Shown here one piece after another: positions 12,291 to 23,633 of a stretch of 64,000 nt of DNA; position 1 is the stretch's first letter; the number at the start of each line of letters is the position of its first letter. The translations under genes were made by a program, and so were the position numbers. The stretch is from Pisolithus tinctorius. Its lineage: Eukaryota; Basidiomycota; Agaricomycetes; Boletales; Pisolithaceae. Under the pieces are notes generated by a model. The model did no database searches, was not told the DNA's origin, and was given only the letters and a program-made list of their open reading frames with translations. The stretch spans positions 4,960,001 through 5,024,000 of the forward strand of contig JANFAH010000002.1 of assembly GCA_024663395.1 (NCBI GenBank), read 5' to 3'.

Positions 12291-13060
12291 ATGGCACGCG
12301 GAAAGCCAGCCAAGTCAATCGTAGTCAAGGTACCTCGTCATGGTGCCCAGCGTATAGGCACACGACTGACGGCGTCAGTCAACGCTGTCGTTCGAAAGGA
12401 TAATAAAAATCTAAAACCCAAGTCTCGCATCCGATATCATCACAACGGCAACCCACCGTCCGGAGCTCTCACACAAGCCATCGTGGGTTTCAGATAGATA
12501 CCGGCAACAGATCACTGACGTCGTAACACCCCAGGAATCAGCTTCAGAGTGGAACTCACTCCTCCTCACGGCTCGCGCAGAAAGAGGGCCGCAATGGGAC
12601 GTTGGAACACAGCAGTACGTCGACGGTCTGCATAATACTTGCCAAGATGACTGAGACATTTTATGTGCACCTTAGGTTTCAGGTCGACCGCGACTCTGAC
12701 CTTTATTACAACCCTACACCTCTGCTGGAAGCCGTGAAGCAGCAACGCCCCACCGAGGAAGAAAATATGCCCCCGCGAGTACCCATGATGCAAACCCCAG
12801 ATTTTCGACACGAGTCTCCACGCATCACGCGGAACCCCTCTGGGTCAACGCCGGGGCAACAGAATTATGTTTACAGTTCCCCACGCCACCCTCAACACCC
12901 TCCGCAAGGAACACCGTATGGTGGGATATCCCCAGGACATTTTTATGGCGACCCACGTGCAGGGGTTGGGCCTGTTGGAGTTGGGATGGGGGGTATGTCG
13001 CCGGATACTCGTAGGCGTTTAAGACCAGAGGACAGTTTCATTGCACTCCATGGACCCTAA
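12291..13060 (+). CDS. Uncharacterised protein with Pro/Gly-rich C-terminus (exon structure uncertain)
   Basis: The last exon, ending at the TAA at 13058-13060, looks truly coding. From about 12683 it reads VDRDSDLYYNPTPLLEAVKQ, then a Pro/Gly/Met-rich tail with SPGHFYGDPRAGVG and a basic RRRLRPEDSF end. Upstream, two more stretches look coding: one starting MARGKPAKSIVVK with a basic segment NAVVRKDNKNLKPKSRIR, and one in another frame with ESASEWNSLLLTARAERGPQ. They can be joined by GT-AG introns with donors near 12483 and 12617, but the model is tentative. No domain recognised. The gene lies head-to-head with the small membrane protein gene. Confidence 0.4.
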
Positions 13061-13402
13061 ATGTTTTTTTTTGTGTGTTGTGTAAGCATGCTATGCACTT
13101 TGCTATCTGCTGGGTCACAGTACTCTGATTCACTACACTAATACGTCCTGTGATACCTTTTCGTTGTGTGCCCGTTGTTCTCTGATCTACACCAAGCTGC
13201 AGTCATTACCAGCCATGACATCATGGTATCCAAGTCAGTGTCAGGTTACCGCTTCTTACGAATCATAGCTTCGGGAATTGCACGCCGCGTTATCGCGACT
13301 ATCGGGCAACCGCGGGGGTCTTATCTAACTTTCTTAAAGGTGGTCTTTTCGCAAGCCCATCTCACCACGGCAATCCACAACTTCAAAATCGCCAACCACC
13401 CC

Positions 13403-14454
13403 ATGGCCTCATTCATACACCTCAACGATGGGAACCAGCTTCCCTGGATCGCGTTCGGCACAGGTACAGCCCTGTACGGTCGCGACGCCACCGAATCCGT
13501 CCTGCGAGCTATCGATAATGGATTCATACACATCGACACCGCAGAAACCTACGGAAACGAAGCGAGCGTCGGCAGAGCTATCAAACTGTCAGGGAAACCT
13601 CGCTCGGAGCTGTACATCACCACGAAACTGGGTAAACTGCAGCAGCCAGGGGAAACCGTCAGAAGTGCGCTCTTGACGTCCCTGAAAAAGTTGAATCTCG
13701 ACTATGTAGACTCGTACCTCGTACATAATCCTGCGCGCCACCCGGGGAGGTTGCAGCAGATTTGGAAAGAGATGGAGGAGGTGAAGAGGGAGGGTCTTGC
13801 CAAGTCCATAGGGGTTTCCAACTTCTACGTGGAACACCTAGAAGAAGTCCTCTCCGTCGCAACGATCATACCAGCTGTGAACCAGGTGAGAACTGCGTCC
13901 GCGTCCGATCAATCTACCCATTACCATCACACAGATCGAATTACACCCCTATGTATGGAAAAGCGCCAAACCCACTATCGCTTTCGATAAAGAGCACGGT
14001 ATCGTCACGTCCTCATTCAGCGGTCTCTCCCCCATCGTTCGATTCCCAGGCGGCCCAGTCGATGCCGCCATCAAACAGATTCGTGCACGACTAGAGAAAA
14101 CACGTGGTGCTCCCGTGTCGGATGCCCAAGTCCTCATCAAATGGCTAAAACAGAACGGCATATTGGTCGTAACGTGTGTTCTCACAAATTCATCGTTGTT
14201 GTCTAACCATGTGACACTGGACTGAAACGCTGACTCCCCTGGTCTCGTTCCGCTCCCTTATTTATTTTAGAACGTCGTCCAAAGCAGAAAGGATCAGGGA
14301 ATATCTTGATACCATCAATGTTCCGGATCTCACAGAGGAGGAAATGAAGTTAATTGAGGCCAAAGGTGCCGAGCTTCACAGAAAAGCTTTCGTGAGTCTG
14401 TTACCTGCATACCTATAGTCGGCGCGGGTGGACTGAATCTGCTTTCCGTAGTGA
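13403..14454 (+). CDS. Aldo-keto reductase
   Basis: NAD(P)H-dependent carbonyl reductase of the AKR superfamily. Exons 13403-13885, 13935-14173, 14271-14391 and a terminal exon 14452-14454 holding only the stop codon give 281 aa. If the last intron is not spliced, reading through adds nine codons and stops at 14418. The TIM-barrel catalytic tetrad is visible: Asp and Tyr in HIDTAETYGNE, Lys in ITTKLGK, His in YLVHNPARH. SIGVSNF is the usual AKR signature, and IELHPYVW starts exon 2 as expected. The start is the ATG before ASFIHLNDGNQLPWIAFGTG, the normal first strand. Upstream in-frame codons lack AKR similarity. Substrate unknown. Confidence 0.92.
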
Positions 14455-14905
14455 GTCATTACATTCGTGTCTCTCGAGCCTGTACATGTGTATGTAATTT
14501 AACGTGCAGAGGGAAGACCTACTCTAGCACAAGTGTTTAAGAGGTGAGGATCATCGCGAACCAGGACAATTATCCTCAACACGAGCATGAATATCGTTAG
14601 CATACAAATATCACGCCATCTGTTACAGGTGATAAGCAACATGGACATCAGACCATTAATGATGCACATACATGCGATCAATTAGTACCATCCAGTCCAT
14701 CTTTTATCCATGGAGATCCCTGGCATAAAACGCATCAGATAAACTTAACCATCGATCGGTCCAAAGATGTCGGCACTCGCTGCTGCCAGGGTGAACAGTG
14801 GCATTCGCTATCGCTGGCTTACATAACCCATGCCGCTGAGCAACAGTCAACACGGCCTGCCGTCCCTCTACCAAACCAGGCTTCCAACGAATAAAGAACG
14901 TACTT
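14455..14905 (-). pseudogene. Duplicated 3' end of the C3HC/Rsm1 zinc-finger gene
   Basis: This stretch matches 23425-23920, the 3' end and downstream flank of the intact C3HC/Rsm1 gene, with scattered substitutions and indels. On the minus strand it still reads LVEGRQAVLTVAQRHGL, the Rsm1-domain end. The last coding exon is degenerate. It abuts the aldo-keto reductase stop directly, so the breakpoint lies near 14455. Confidence 0.75.
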
Positions 14906-14969
14906 AGCACGAAAATTTTGCAGGTGGCGACGTACGTAGCCTGGCACGAGCTGATTGATCATCAGATGA

Positions 14970-16907
14970 CACGGGATTGTGGGAGAGTTCCTCGTGTAGT
15001 CGTTCGGGTAACGGCAGACTGAACACTAAGCCACAACATGGTACTGACCCAGGCGACACCACCCAAGGGGGGTACCAGTCCACAGCAACCATCATTTGGA
15101 AGTGACTTATTGTAAGCCTTCTTTTGCACTCGCCGGGACACTCGCGGCCAATTTCAAGAGGGTTCGCTCAACCGCGAAAGCGCTGCTAACAGCCGCGTCG
15201 TCCGGTTGTCGGTAGTCCCAGAACCACCGGTTCACACGTAGTGGAGTCCCTTTGCGTAATGCTTCACTCACGTATGTACATGAGCTTATCTTGTTTCACA
15301 TGTACGGGGGACTAGCAATGATCCAAACGATAACGTTGTACCACCGCTATCGTCAAGGGTGGTGCTAATCCTGTGGCCTTCCCTATCTACGGGAAAAGTC
15401 CTTCCGGTGCTTTAACTAACCGGTGTGCCAGTGGTACCCACCCTCATTCTACGGCGCGTACATGTCAATCAAGGATGGTATTACTAGCCAGAAGGGTCGA
15501 AGGATCGAATGGTGAGTTCTCACCGACGTCATGGACCTAAACGAGGGTTTATTGCGAAGCTTCCAAACGTGTGCTAGTATTAGAGTTTGGATCCATACGA
15601 CGGCTCGCCTGAATTGCAGGTTTGAGGCTGTTGCCGGCTGCGAACACGGAGAAGGATATCCGTCTTCCCGGGAGAACGTCTGCCCCTCGGTTTTCCTAGC
15701 AAATCTTGGCTTCCTCTAACACAATGAATCACCTCAACACTGCCCGTATACGTACGAAGAAATGACAATAAAAGAGGTACCATGCAAGCTACTGTATGCC
15801 ACATACGATTCAGGCTATATGGGTAAGCCGTCTGTCTGATGTGGTTTCAAGTGACCCGCGATCAATAGGGTACCTTGCCCTTGGAAGAAAAGTGTGATTG
15901 TGAATTCTAGTAAGACGAAACTTTCTCGTTTGCCGCAACTCTAGTGGCAGAAGGAATACAAGCTGCCGAATGTTGATCACCACTGCTTAGATCAGTAGAG
16001 GAAAAGTGGTCTAATGCCGTTATAGGACTCCGGAAGTACAGGGCGTGGTTTTGGGCGATATATCTAATAAGTGTATAATGGCCGCCCGTCATCGCGATTC
16101 TAAAGACTGAATGAATGGTTCCTGCGGAATGCCGATTAACGGCACCTAGCTCCTCGGGAGGAAGGTTGGGTAGTATTGTTGCCTAGTATCGTTATAGAAC
16201 CCAAGAAGAACATTCAGCAGAGGCTCAAACACTGGATACAACGGAGGGTACTATTCTTGTGATGCTATTTAGGATCTCCATCTGACGTAGGCCATGGGCC
16301 AGGGCGGGTTATCTTTATTTGTGGGTCTTGGCTCATTAGCCCCTGTCCGTTCCCAGGCCCTGTCGGGAACCACTGACGCCCTCTCAAGTATCTCTTCACA
16401 TGTGACTAAAAAAGATGGTGGTGATCCTTCCTCCCTCGGACCTAACCTTAGCCGAAGCGAACAGCAGTTAACTGTACTCTAGTACTGTTATCAGGCGTGT
16501 TGCCAGCTCCACCACGCTCCAACGGTGGGGTCTTTCCAGAATCAGTTTGGATCCGAAGTGCAAGTTCTTCCTCGCTTCCTAGGGATACCTGCGATTCCAC
16601 CGCATCTCGTTCAGAACGTCCATCAGATCATCGGTCATGTGTCCCAGCACCGGTTTATCAAGGGTGGCCCAGTCGTGAGTTTGGGTTCTTCGTGATCTGT
16701 ACGGAAATCCCTTTCAGTGTTTCAGGTCGATCAGAGATCTTCTATTCGGAAGCCAGCTCCCACGCCATTCTCTCCGGTTATGCATCATTTAGCTAAGTAA
16801 CCGAGGCACAGTCTTGCTCACCTGCAGTTAACCGACACGTATTGTGACAAGAAACCAAAGTTCTACTGCTTCAGGATGGGGTAGCCTGATATACTGCTGG
16901 CTTGACC
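14970..16907 (+). repeat. Upstream non-coding part of decarboxylase module A
   Basis: Repeated non-coding DNA in front of decarboxylase copy A, similar in order and sequence to 26620-28250, 30480-31920, 46350-47880 and 51350-52740, and in reverse to 40640-43000 and 56580-58000. It includes two diverged copies of the short repeat around GTTATAGGACTC (cores near 16011 and 16182). No conserved open frame runs through the copies. Confidence 0.7.
15890..16230 (+). repeat. Pair of 160-180 bp tandem repeats, module A
   Basis: Two diverged units with cores at about 16011-16029 and 16182-16200. Each unit has the order TCTAGTAAG, CCGAATG, CCTAG, then the core resembling CCAATGGCGTTATAGGACT. More decayed than in module C. 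Confidence 0.55.
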
Positions 16908-17052
16908 GGATAAAAGGGCGCAGTTTTTTTCATCGTTCCTCAGGCTTGTGAGTCTCACAGCACCTGTTCTCTACCATAAGAGTTACACTCACGGGTCCCT
17001 TTCACCTCTTAGTGCCACCATACCCTCATACTGACTGTGATCAGCAGTAACC
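16908..17052 (+). promoter_or_regulatory. Core promoter of decarboxylase copy A
   Basis: A TATA-like GGATAAAAGGG at 16908-16918 lies 145 bp before the start codon, the spacing kept in all module copies. A pyrimidine-rich stretch and CATACTGAC follow. The 5'UTR intron seen in other copies has lost its donor here (CACGGGTCC instead of CGTGGGTCC), while branch-like and acceptor sequences remain. Confidence 0.6.
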
Positions 17053-18541
17053 ATGTCAGAAATCACCGCCTGCAGATGGCTTCCCGAGGACCCAGCGGTG
17101 GTTGAAGCGTTCGTGAGCAACTTGCTCGTGTGCAGTCGTATTATCCACGGTCGTCACCCTAAAACCCGCATGCGTTTTGCGGAGCCGGGTGAGAACCTGG
17201 AGACGGCGATAAGCAGAACTGACATTCAGTTCGACCTAAATCGCTTGCGGCACCACTATCACGTCGGCCAGGAGCAAGTTTATACTGTCCGCGGATTGCA
17301 TCCTATAGTACAGGAATTTCAAGATTTCATCAAGAACGAGGTTGTGGTCTATACTGCATTCCACGAAATGTTCGAACAAGCTCCCCCACCTCGGGTCCAG
17401 GACCAAGAACAGGTATATAATTTCGACTTTTGTGATTGTTACTCGGCTCATCTCAGTCTAGATCAAAGACTACGAGGACTTGATGGAGATGATCGACACG
17501 AACCTGTCGACGGCACCCAAGTATACTGGTGACCCCGTGAGCGCTATGGTAGCGCGTGTTCCATATTACGGTATCATCTCGCGTTTCTGCAACACTCCCG
17601 CAGGCTATATCGCGTTCACCCATCCCGGAGTCAATGAGAGATTCTCCAAGGTGCTCACGGAATGGTACAGGTTCCTCACGACGCCAGCATCCACCAGTGT
17701 CCTCAACACAAAGGACGGCTGGCTTAGTCCTCCAGCGCTCGAGGCCATTGTCGGAAGTTCTGGTGGTGACCCCACGAAGGATAGGTTTGACCGCATCTTT
17801 ATTTGCGATATCAACCATCCTACCTATGGTTTCAACTCCTATGACGGGTTCTTCATTAGGGAGTTGCATCCCAGATACCGTGCCCCTATTCTACCTGACC
17901 ACCCAGCGATCATCAATTCTGCATGCTGGTCTACTGTCCACAAGGTTTATGGCAACCTCAAGAAGACGGACAGGTTTTGGATCAAAAATACTCCTTACTC
18001 TCTTAACAACATCCTCGCCAAGGATGAGCTTGTTGATACCTTCGTCGGCGGGACCCTTCTCCAGGCTATACTTGACGCTAAAGACTACCACCGCTGGCAC
18101 AGTCCCGTGAATGGTACTGTCGTGAAGACACGCCTAATTTCTGGCGCAACGTATCGTGACTCACCACAAGTCCCGCATCCAACCTATTACGCGGCTCGCT
18201 TGGACGATGACAATGAGGATCTGGATGTCATCGCCCGCTCGCAAGATTTCGTCTCCAACATCTCCGCGCGTGCTTTGGTCTTCATCCAAGCTGATGAGCC
18301 GGTTGGCTTGATGTGCTTCGTGGGTGTTACCTTGGGCGAGATGTCAACCTGCAACATAAACGTCAAGAAGGACCAAAAGCTCAGGAAAGGAGATGAGCTA
18401 GGCCAGTTCCACTTCGGAGGATCTACCTACTGTCTCATCTTCCGCCCCGGCTTGACCGTGATGCCATTTGATCAAGGCGTCAAGGACTTGATGAGATCAA
18501 AGGTGCGAGTTGGCGAAGCCATCCTCAACGTAACAAAGTAG
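17053..18541 (+). CDS. Phosphatidylserine-decarboxylase-like protein, copy A (HRWH type)
   Basis: Pyruvoyl-dependent decarboxylase of the fungal PSD/PsiD-like family; substrate unknown. Exons 17053-17412 and 17462-18541 (49-nt intron) give 479 aa. Order: N-terminal block with CRWLPEDP and HGRHPKTRMRF (residues 8-50); PSDC-type domain with VQEFQDF, FHEMFEQAPPP and, across the intron, TPAGYIAFTHPGVNERF (about 90-230); catalytic PS-decarboxylase domain. DYHRWHSPVNG holds His330 and His333. The self-cleavage motif HFGGSTYCLIF would split Gly440-Ser441, leaving an alpha chain of about 39 residues with an N-terminal pyruvoyl group. No signal peptide or membrane helix seen, so probably cytosolic. 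Unlike the other copies it has Tyr rather than His after GGST. Confidence 0.93.
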
Positions 18542-18900
18542 AATTAAGACCATAGCTTTGCTCGTATGTTGATGTAAACCTTATGAACAGTTTCATTTCT
18601 CGTGTGTACGGTAGCAAAGTTGAATTGGTGTGTGGACGTCTTTGTGTACGATGTAACATATCAGGCTTTACGAAGGCAGTATCACCTTTATGCAAACCTT
18701 TGATCACCTGGTTCAGTTTAAGGTGCTAGCAGTGTGTCAATGGGGGCTAAAAACCCGGGGTCAGAGCAGCTCCACACTCCTTATCTTTTGGTCTGATTTA
18801 CCCTTAGTTGTGTTCGCTGCTCCCGCAGGGAGAGGTCAGCAAACATGTACAAGCCTGAGGGGTTTTCCCCTAACCTAACTTGGGCTGGAAGACTGTATCC
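18542..18900 (+). repeat. Conserved 3' flank of module A
   Basis: Sequence after the stop codon, including the GTACGGTAGCAAAGTTGAAT and CGATGTAAC elements, recurs after copies B, C, E and F and, reversed, after D and G. Probably 3'UTR and terminator region carried with each duplication. No coding frame. Confidence 0.55.
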
Positions 18901-19104
18901 GGGTCATATGTGTACAAGACTAATCGGGTTGGTTTGCGACGGCAGGTATGTTTTAACTCTCGGTACTTGGTAGCTTGGAGCGGGGAGTATATGCTCTCTC
19001 CTTGTTATTAGTTGGGACGGACATAACTAAGTTAGGTTGAATCTCTTTGGACCGAACGAACTCGTGCTCTTCTTCTATCGCTACGTTTGATCGCGTTTTC
19101 CTTG

Positions 19105-19335
19105 CTTCGTCCGAAGTGCCCTCCTGGCGTCCCTGAAGAAGTTGAACGTCAACCATGTAGATTTCGTACCTTAGGTTTCTCAGCCGCGCTACTAATCGAC
19201 TGCCAGCTGGTCGACGACGAAAAGGCGAAGGCCAGCAAATGAACAGCACCTTCGAGTTCGCTCTACATATATAAAGCCCAAGTCGTGTCAGAAAACGAGA
19301 CCAACCAACAAATATCCTCACAACTGCTGACCTTG
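19105..19335. pseudogene. Chimeric shard: aldo-keto reductase piece joined to C3HC exon 1-2 piece
   Basis: Bases of about 19111-19178 (plus) match the aldo-keto reductase segment coding SALLTSLKKLNLDYVDSYL, here decayed. Directly after it, about 19185-19335 (minus) matches exon 2, intron 1 and the end of exon 1 of the C3HC/Rsm1 gene (compare 25600-25755). The two genes lie about 10 kb apart as intact copies, so this is a secondary rearrangement product. Confidence 0.7.
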
Positions 19336-20074
19336 GTCGCCTCCGTTACCGTGAACCTGCGTGAACTTCTGGAGGTTAGGCGTCATCAATTTTCCATAAA
19401 CCCCGGATGATGGACGTCGTTCTGATCTCAATGCTGTTCCATTACTCACAAAGGCACCAAGGCAATACGTAGTCATATCCCGGGGTCATCATCGGGTGAT
19501 GGTAGATGGCGATGAGACAAGTCTCGTGCTCCCTCGCAAGACGCACGACACTCACCATCCGCTGGAGCTATCATATTTTAGCCGGAATTTGGTGTCCTGG
19601 AAAACGGAGGTAATGGAGTTGGTGGCCGCTTGACGTGGCAGCTAGAGAATGTGGATATCATTATAGTTTTGAGGAACCCCTTAAGGATGATAGCAAGGAG
19701 GATCACTACTGGGGTGGTCGCGATGCGAGGTTTACATACGGGCAGTCGTCGGAGCGCGCAGAGGATGTTGCCAACAGATGTCACGACGTTGGCGGGTCGT
19801 CCACTTGATGTGGTTGTCATACGTAATGAATGAGTGGGTCTTCGTCTTCGTCTAAGCTTTCGGTGTTCTGCCACTCGTTCTTGTTTGAGTTAAGATGCGC
19901 ACATGCTCCGTTTGTGCTACCTTGCCTTCGCGGTGGCTTTGTGACTTCCAGCGACGCGACGCGTCGGCGAATCGCATGGCACGTGGCCGCTAGACAATCG
20001 TTCCCTCACGACTGCACATTTCCCTCCCCTCGGAGTCCAGCGACACACCAGAGGTCTCATCCTTTGAACTTCCT
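19336..20074. other. Intergenic stretch before the F-box gene
   Basis: About 0.7 kb with only short frames of no recognisable content on either strand; it should contain the F-box promoter. I see no repeat matching the decarboxylase modules. Confidence 0.4.
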
Positions 20075-21690
20075 GTGAACAACACTGACAGTGATTGCTA
20101 TCACATTGACATTGACATTGCTATGGACGAACTTGCTGAAGCCCGAGCTAAACTGGTACTATTAGAAGCACAAGAACGACAAATACTCGAACACCTTTGC
20201 AACGTTCGCTCTGCTGTCCAGGTGCAGAAAAAGAGGGTCGACGAACTCATCGAACACATGATCCCCCCCCTGTTAACCGTCTACCTGTTGCAGCCCTTTA
20301 CCAGATAATCTATCTGGCAGTCAATGATGGTGGGCAGTCGGTCCTTGCCCGTCAGCGCACCAAGAAGGAGTTGGCTAGCGTGTCACATCGTTGGAGAGAC
20401 GTAGTTCTGACATCGCCCGGCCTCTGGACCAATATCACAATTCATCCTCAGTGGTCTGTCTCTTTGGTGTTAGCACACGTGAACAGAAGTCATGAATGTC
20501 CACTTGATGTTGAAATATCCTCCTGGCATTCCCGGGATGATTTGCGAAAATTCTCTCGAATCCTTGGTCTTGTCATCTCTTCTGGATACCGCTGGCGTAG
20601 CCTCATTATTCATGATAACGGCAAGAATTTGGAGGGGAACATCATGAGAACACTTTGGGACGTGCTGTTTCCCTCTCTGAGACGTGCTACCATCCACACG
20701 ACGCAGCAATGTGACTATCTACCGTTCCTTGATCGACACCATGCCCGTATGCTCGAAAATTTAGATCTTGGAGAAAGCATCAAACTTGATCACTTCTTGG
20801 CTCCCGCTAGCCTCAAAACCCTTAGGCTGCAGTGTTCTCCATTAATTGCATCACTGTTGCCATCGAGATCGTCGCTCAGGACGCTGACAGAGCTTTCAAT
20901 CTTTGGGTCGAGTGGAGCTCTACTTCCTGACAGCATCCACTTGCCACTACTCGATTCTCTCACGGTCGCACTCGAAGATCCCCGGTCATTTTTGGCGGCC
21001 ATCGTTACCCCAAGGCTCACTTATTTTAACTACATGCAACCTCCCAAAGAAGACCTCTGTTGGTCGACGGTATTTGCAGATCTTGAGGAAAAGTTCTCAA
21101 ATGTTCAGCATCTCTGCCTTAAAACTCCCGAGAACTCTCCGCTTTACACAAACACAAGTGCTGACGGCGCTTTTGCAATCTGTGCGGCGTTTCCTGGTGT
21201 ACGGCATGCCGAAATGGACGCGTACGAATTCATTTCTTTTTGCTGGGCGGAAGAGGAAGGTAGTTCTAAGGCCATTGCGGATCGCTGGATGCACCTCGAG
21301 CATTTGTCTCTCGAACAGTGCGGCTGCTGGATTCCCGATAGCTTTGTGAAGTGGCTTGGCGATCGACAGGTTGAGGGCCGACCTACCTTGCAAGTGACAT
21401 TGTTTAACTTCGATACTAAAGGCAAGCCAAATTGCCCATGGATGATATCCCTGTACAACTCGCTACATGAGTACTGCCTGCTGGAAATGCATGACGTTCC
21501 GCTGACGCTCCATCTGACTGTGCGCCCTTCTGACTCGGTATGTGTTTTATTCATGCACGTGAAGAGAAAGCCCATCTTTCTGCCCTCGTGGACTTCTCAG
21601 GTCATCTACGGAAATCCTCCTATTCCAGGTATGCTGGCATCAGCAATAAGCACTGAATTCGCACGTGCAACTATCGAAATGGATTTGTGA
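20075..21690 (+). CDS. F-box protein with N-terminal coiled coil (frameshift at a C8 tract)
   Basis: Putative substrate-recognition subunit of an SCF ubiquitin ligase. Residues 17-63 form a charged heptad-like helix (LAEARAKLVLLEAQERQILE). An F-box-like motif follows (VNRLPVAALYQIIYLAV, then ELASVSHRWRDVVLTSPGLW), and a long leucine-rich region of about 400 residues with short LRR-like steps such as LENLDLGESIKLDHFL. It ends at the TGA at 21688-21690. The N-terminal frame and the F-box frame differ by one base; the switch falls at a run of eight C at 20263-20270. One more C would join them. This may be a real mutation, a population polymorphism or a sequencing error. A decayed paralogue lies at 36652-38200 and 3' shards at 44990, 50240 and 59965. 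Confidence 0.75.
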
Positions 21691-23424
21691 GGTAGAAGTC
21701 ATCGATTCAACCAGCAGCCTTTCTCTGCCGTCTCTGATGCGTACCCAGTTGGCTCAAGCATGTCGCATTCCTTAGTACCTAGGTATCATGTAGTGTCTCG
21801 TATTCCTCCGGTGTGCAATGCATGCATTGCGACTCTAGTATGTTTCTCTTCGCTACGGTACTGACACATGGAAGAATATATGGGCCTATCCAGAAACAAA
21901 GGAATAAGTGCGCTCCACCCTCACTAACATATCAACTAATTGCCTGTGCCCGACGCTGATGTGAACAAAGCATAGGAATGCTACGAGAGAAGACAGAAGA
22001 ACAGTATCCAACTTACTGCCCCGAAAAAGAAACGGACGCCTACTCGCTCAGTGGCTTTCCAGCTGCAGCATTGGCGTTACCTAAAATATCACTGCCCCTT
22101 AGCAAAAACAGACCGGGTTTATACTAAGCGGAGAATCCTTACTATGGGTATCCTGACGGTTGATTGCCCACATGGCTCGGGATAGCGAGTCTCCAGTCTC
22201 GTGCGTCACACATCGAGGTTTACCCTATTTGTTATCAGCAGAGCTTGAACGCAGGCATGTTTCAATTTCATTGTCACTAATGTTGATGGAAAGGAGATGG
22301 ACCAAGGAGAATGTCCTTCAAGCAAGCGATCCAAGAGCGTAGTTCGACGACCACGATGACACGGATAAGATTGATATGAGACTAACATTCACCACTCGTA
22401 GAACATGCGAAAAGAAGGGCTCACTCAATCACGATCTTGCATCAGATCTTTGCTTCTGCCGGAACCTCCTTCGCCGTGGCCATCCTCCTCCGATGCCATG
22501 GAGGAAGGCCGCTGGAAGACGTTTTGGGAGGATTGGTGGTCTCATGACAATGCAAACTACGGTGCCAACTCGAGAAGGGTTTGTCTGACATCGTGCTGTA
22601 TATGTATCCCTCCACCTATCTGTCTTGGTTCATGTATGCTTCATCCACTGTCACAATTATTTCCCATCCGTCATTAGCATGGATACACAACGTATCCCAT
22701 GCATACCATACGTTGTAGTCACGAACACCGAAATCGTGCCGCCAACATTGCATGCACTTGTTCGTGCAGCCAACGGCGCCCACTAAGTTGGTGTGACGCG
22801 ATCGGGGTCGATCAACCGCTGGAAAGAAGAGTACGGCGGCTCCCCCGAAGACTGAAGTACTGAGAGTCTTAAGGTATTCTTCAGGATGGAAGTAGAGGAG
22901 CGGTTCGAGGGTCTTGTGGATAGCAAAGGCTACTAAGTCCGAGTTGTTAGGACTGGGTACAACGATATGGTACAAGTGGTAATGAACCGAGAAATTATGG
23001 AGAGGGTGAAACACCCATGCACGACTACCAGCTTACATGACTTCTCACCTCGTTGACAAGCCTACGTCGTTCATTGCGCATGATTATGAACAAGTATCCA
23101 ACTTACTGGCCTCGTTGATTGCGGTACTATAAATGGCCACGACTGAACAATACCCGACTCACAGTCAGAAATTTCTGTAAAGTGATCCTTCTCTTGACGA
23201 GTGTGAGTGATCCTACGGGACAGTCAACGTACGGGGAAGGGTAGCTGACGTATCCTGAAGGAATTTCGGAAGTTTCCGCAACTTGTGGTCATATTTGGGT
23301 AAGCTCAGACATTCCACTTGAGCAGCCCTACCGGGTCAATGTAACGATTTACTGGGGAATGCACGTTCAGTACACTCGCCTTCGCCAGGGGTACGCCTGG
23401 CTATGCGAAAGACAATTGTTAAAA
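21691..23424. other. Gene-poor stretch with one unrecognised minus-strand frame
   Basis: About 1.7 kb. The longest frame (22616-23014, minus, 132 codons) has the reasonable-looking segment SDLVAFAIHKTLEPLLYF but no family I recognise and no supported splice partners. It may be a remnant of a gene. The rest holds only short frames. Confidence 0.35.
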
Positions 23425-23633
23425 CGCTCGCGTCTCTCGAGCCTGTATGTGTATGTAAATTAACCTGCCGAGGGAAGACGTACTCTAGCATGAGTATTTG
23501 AGAGGTGAGGACTATCGCAAACCAAGACAATTAGCCTCAACATAAGCTTGAATATTGTTAGTGTACAGATATCACGTCAACTGTTAAATAACCTGGACAC
23601 TCGACCATGATGCATGTCCAATCAGTTCATCCT

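Noticed and set aside
14037..14060. GTTCGATTCC resembling a tRNA T-loop
   Set aside because: It lies within exon 2 of the aldo-keto reductase and no D-stem or anticodon stem can be placed around it.
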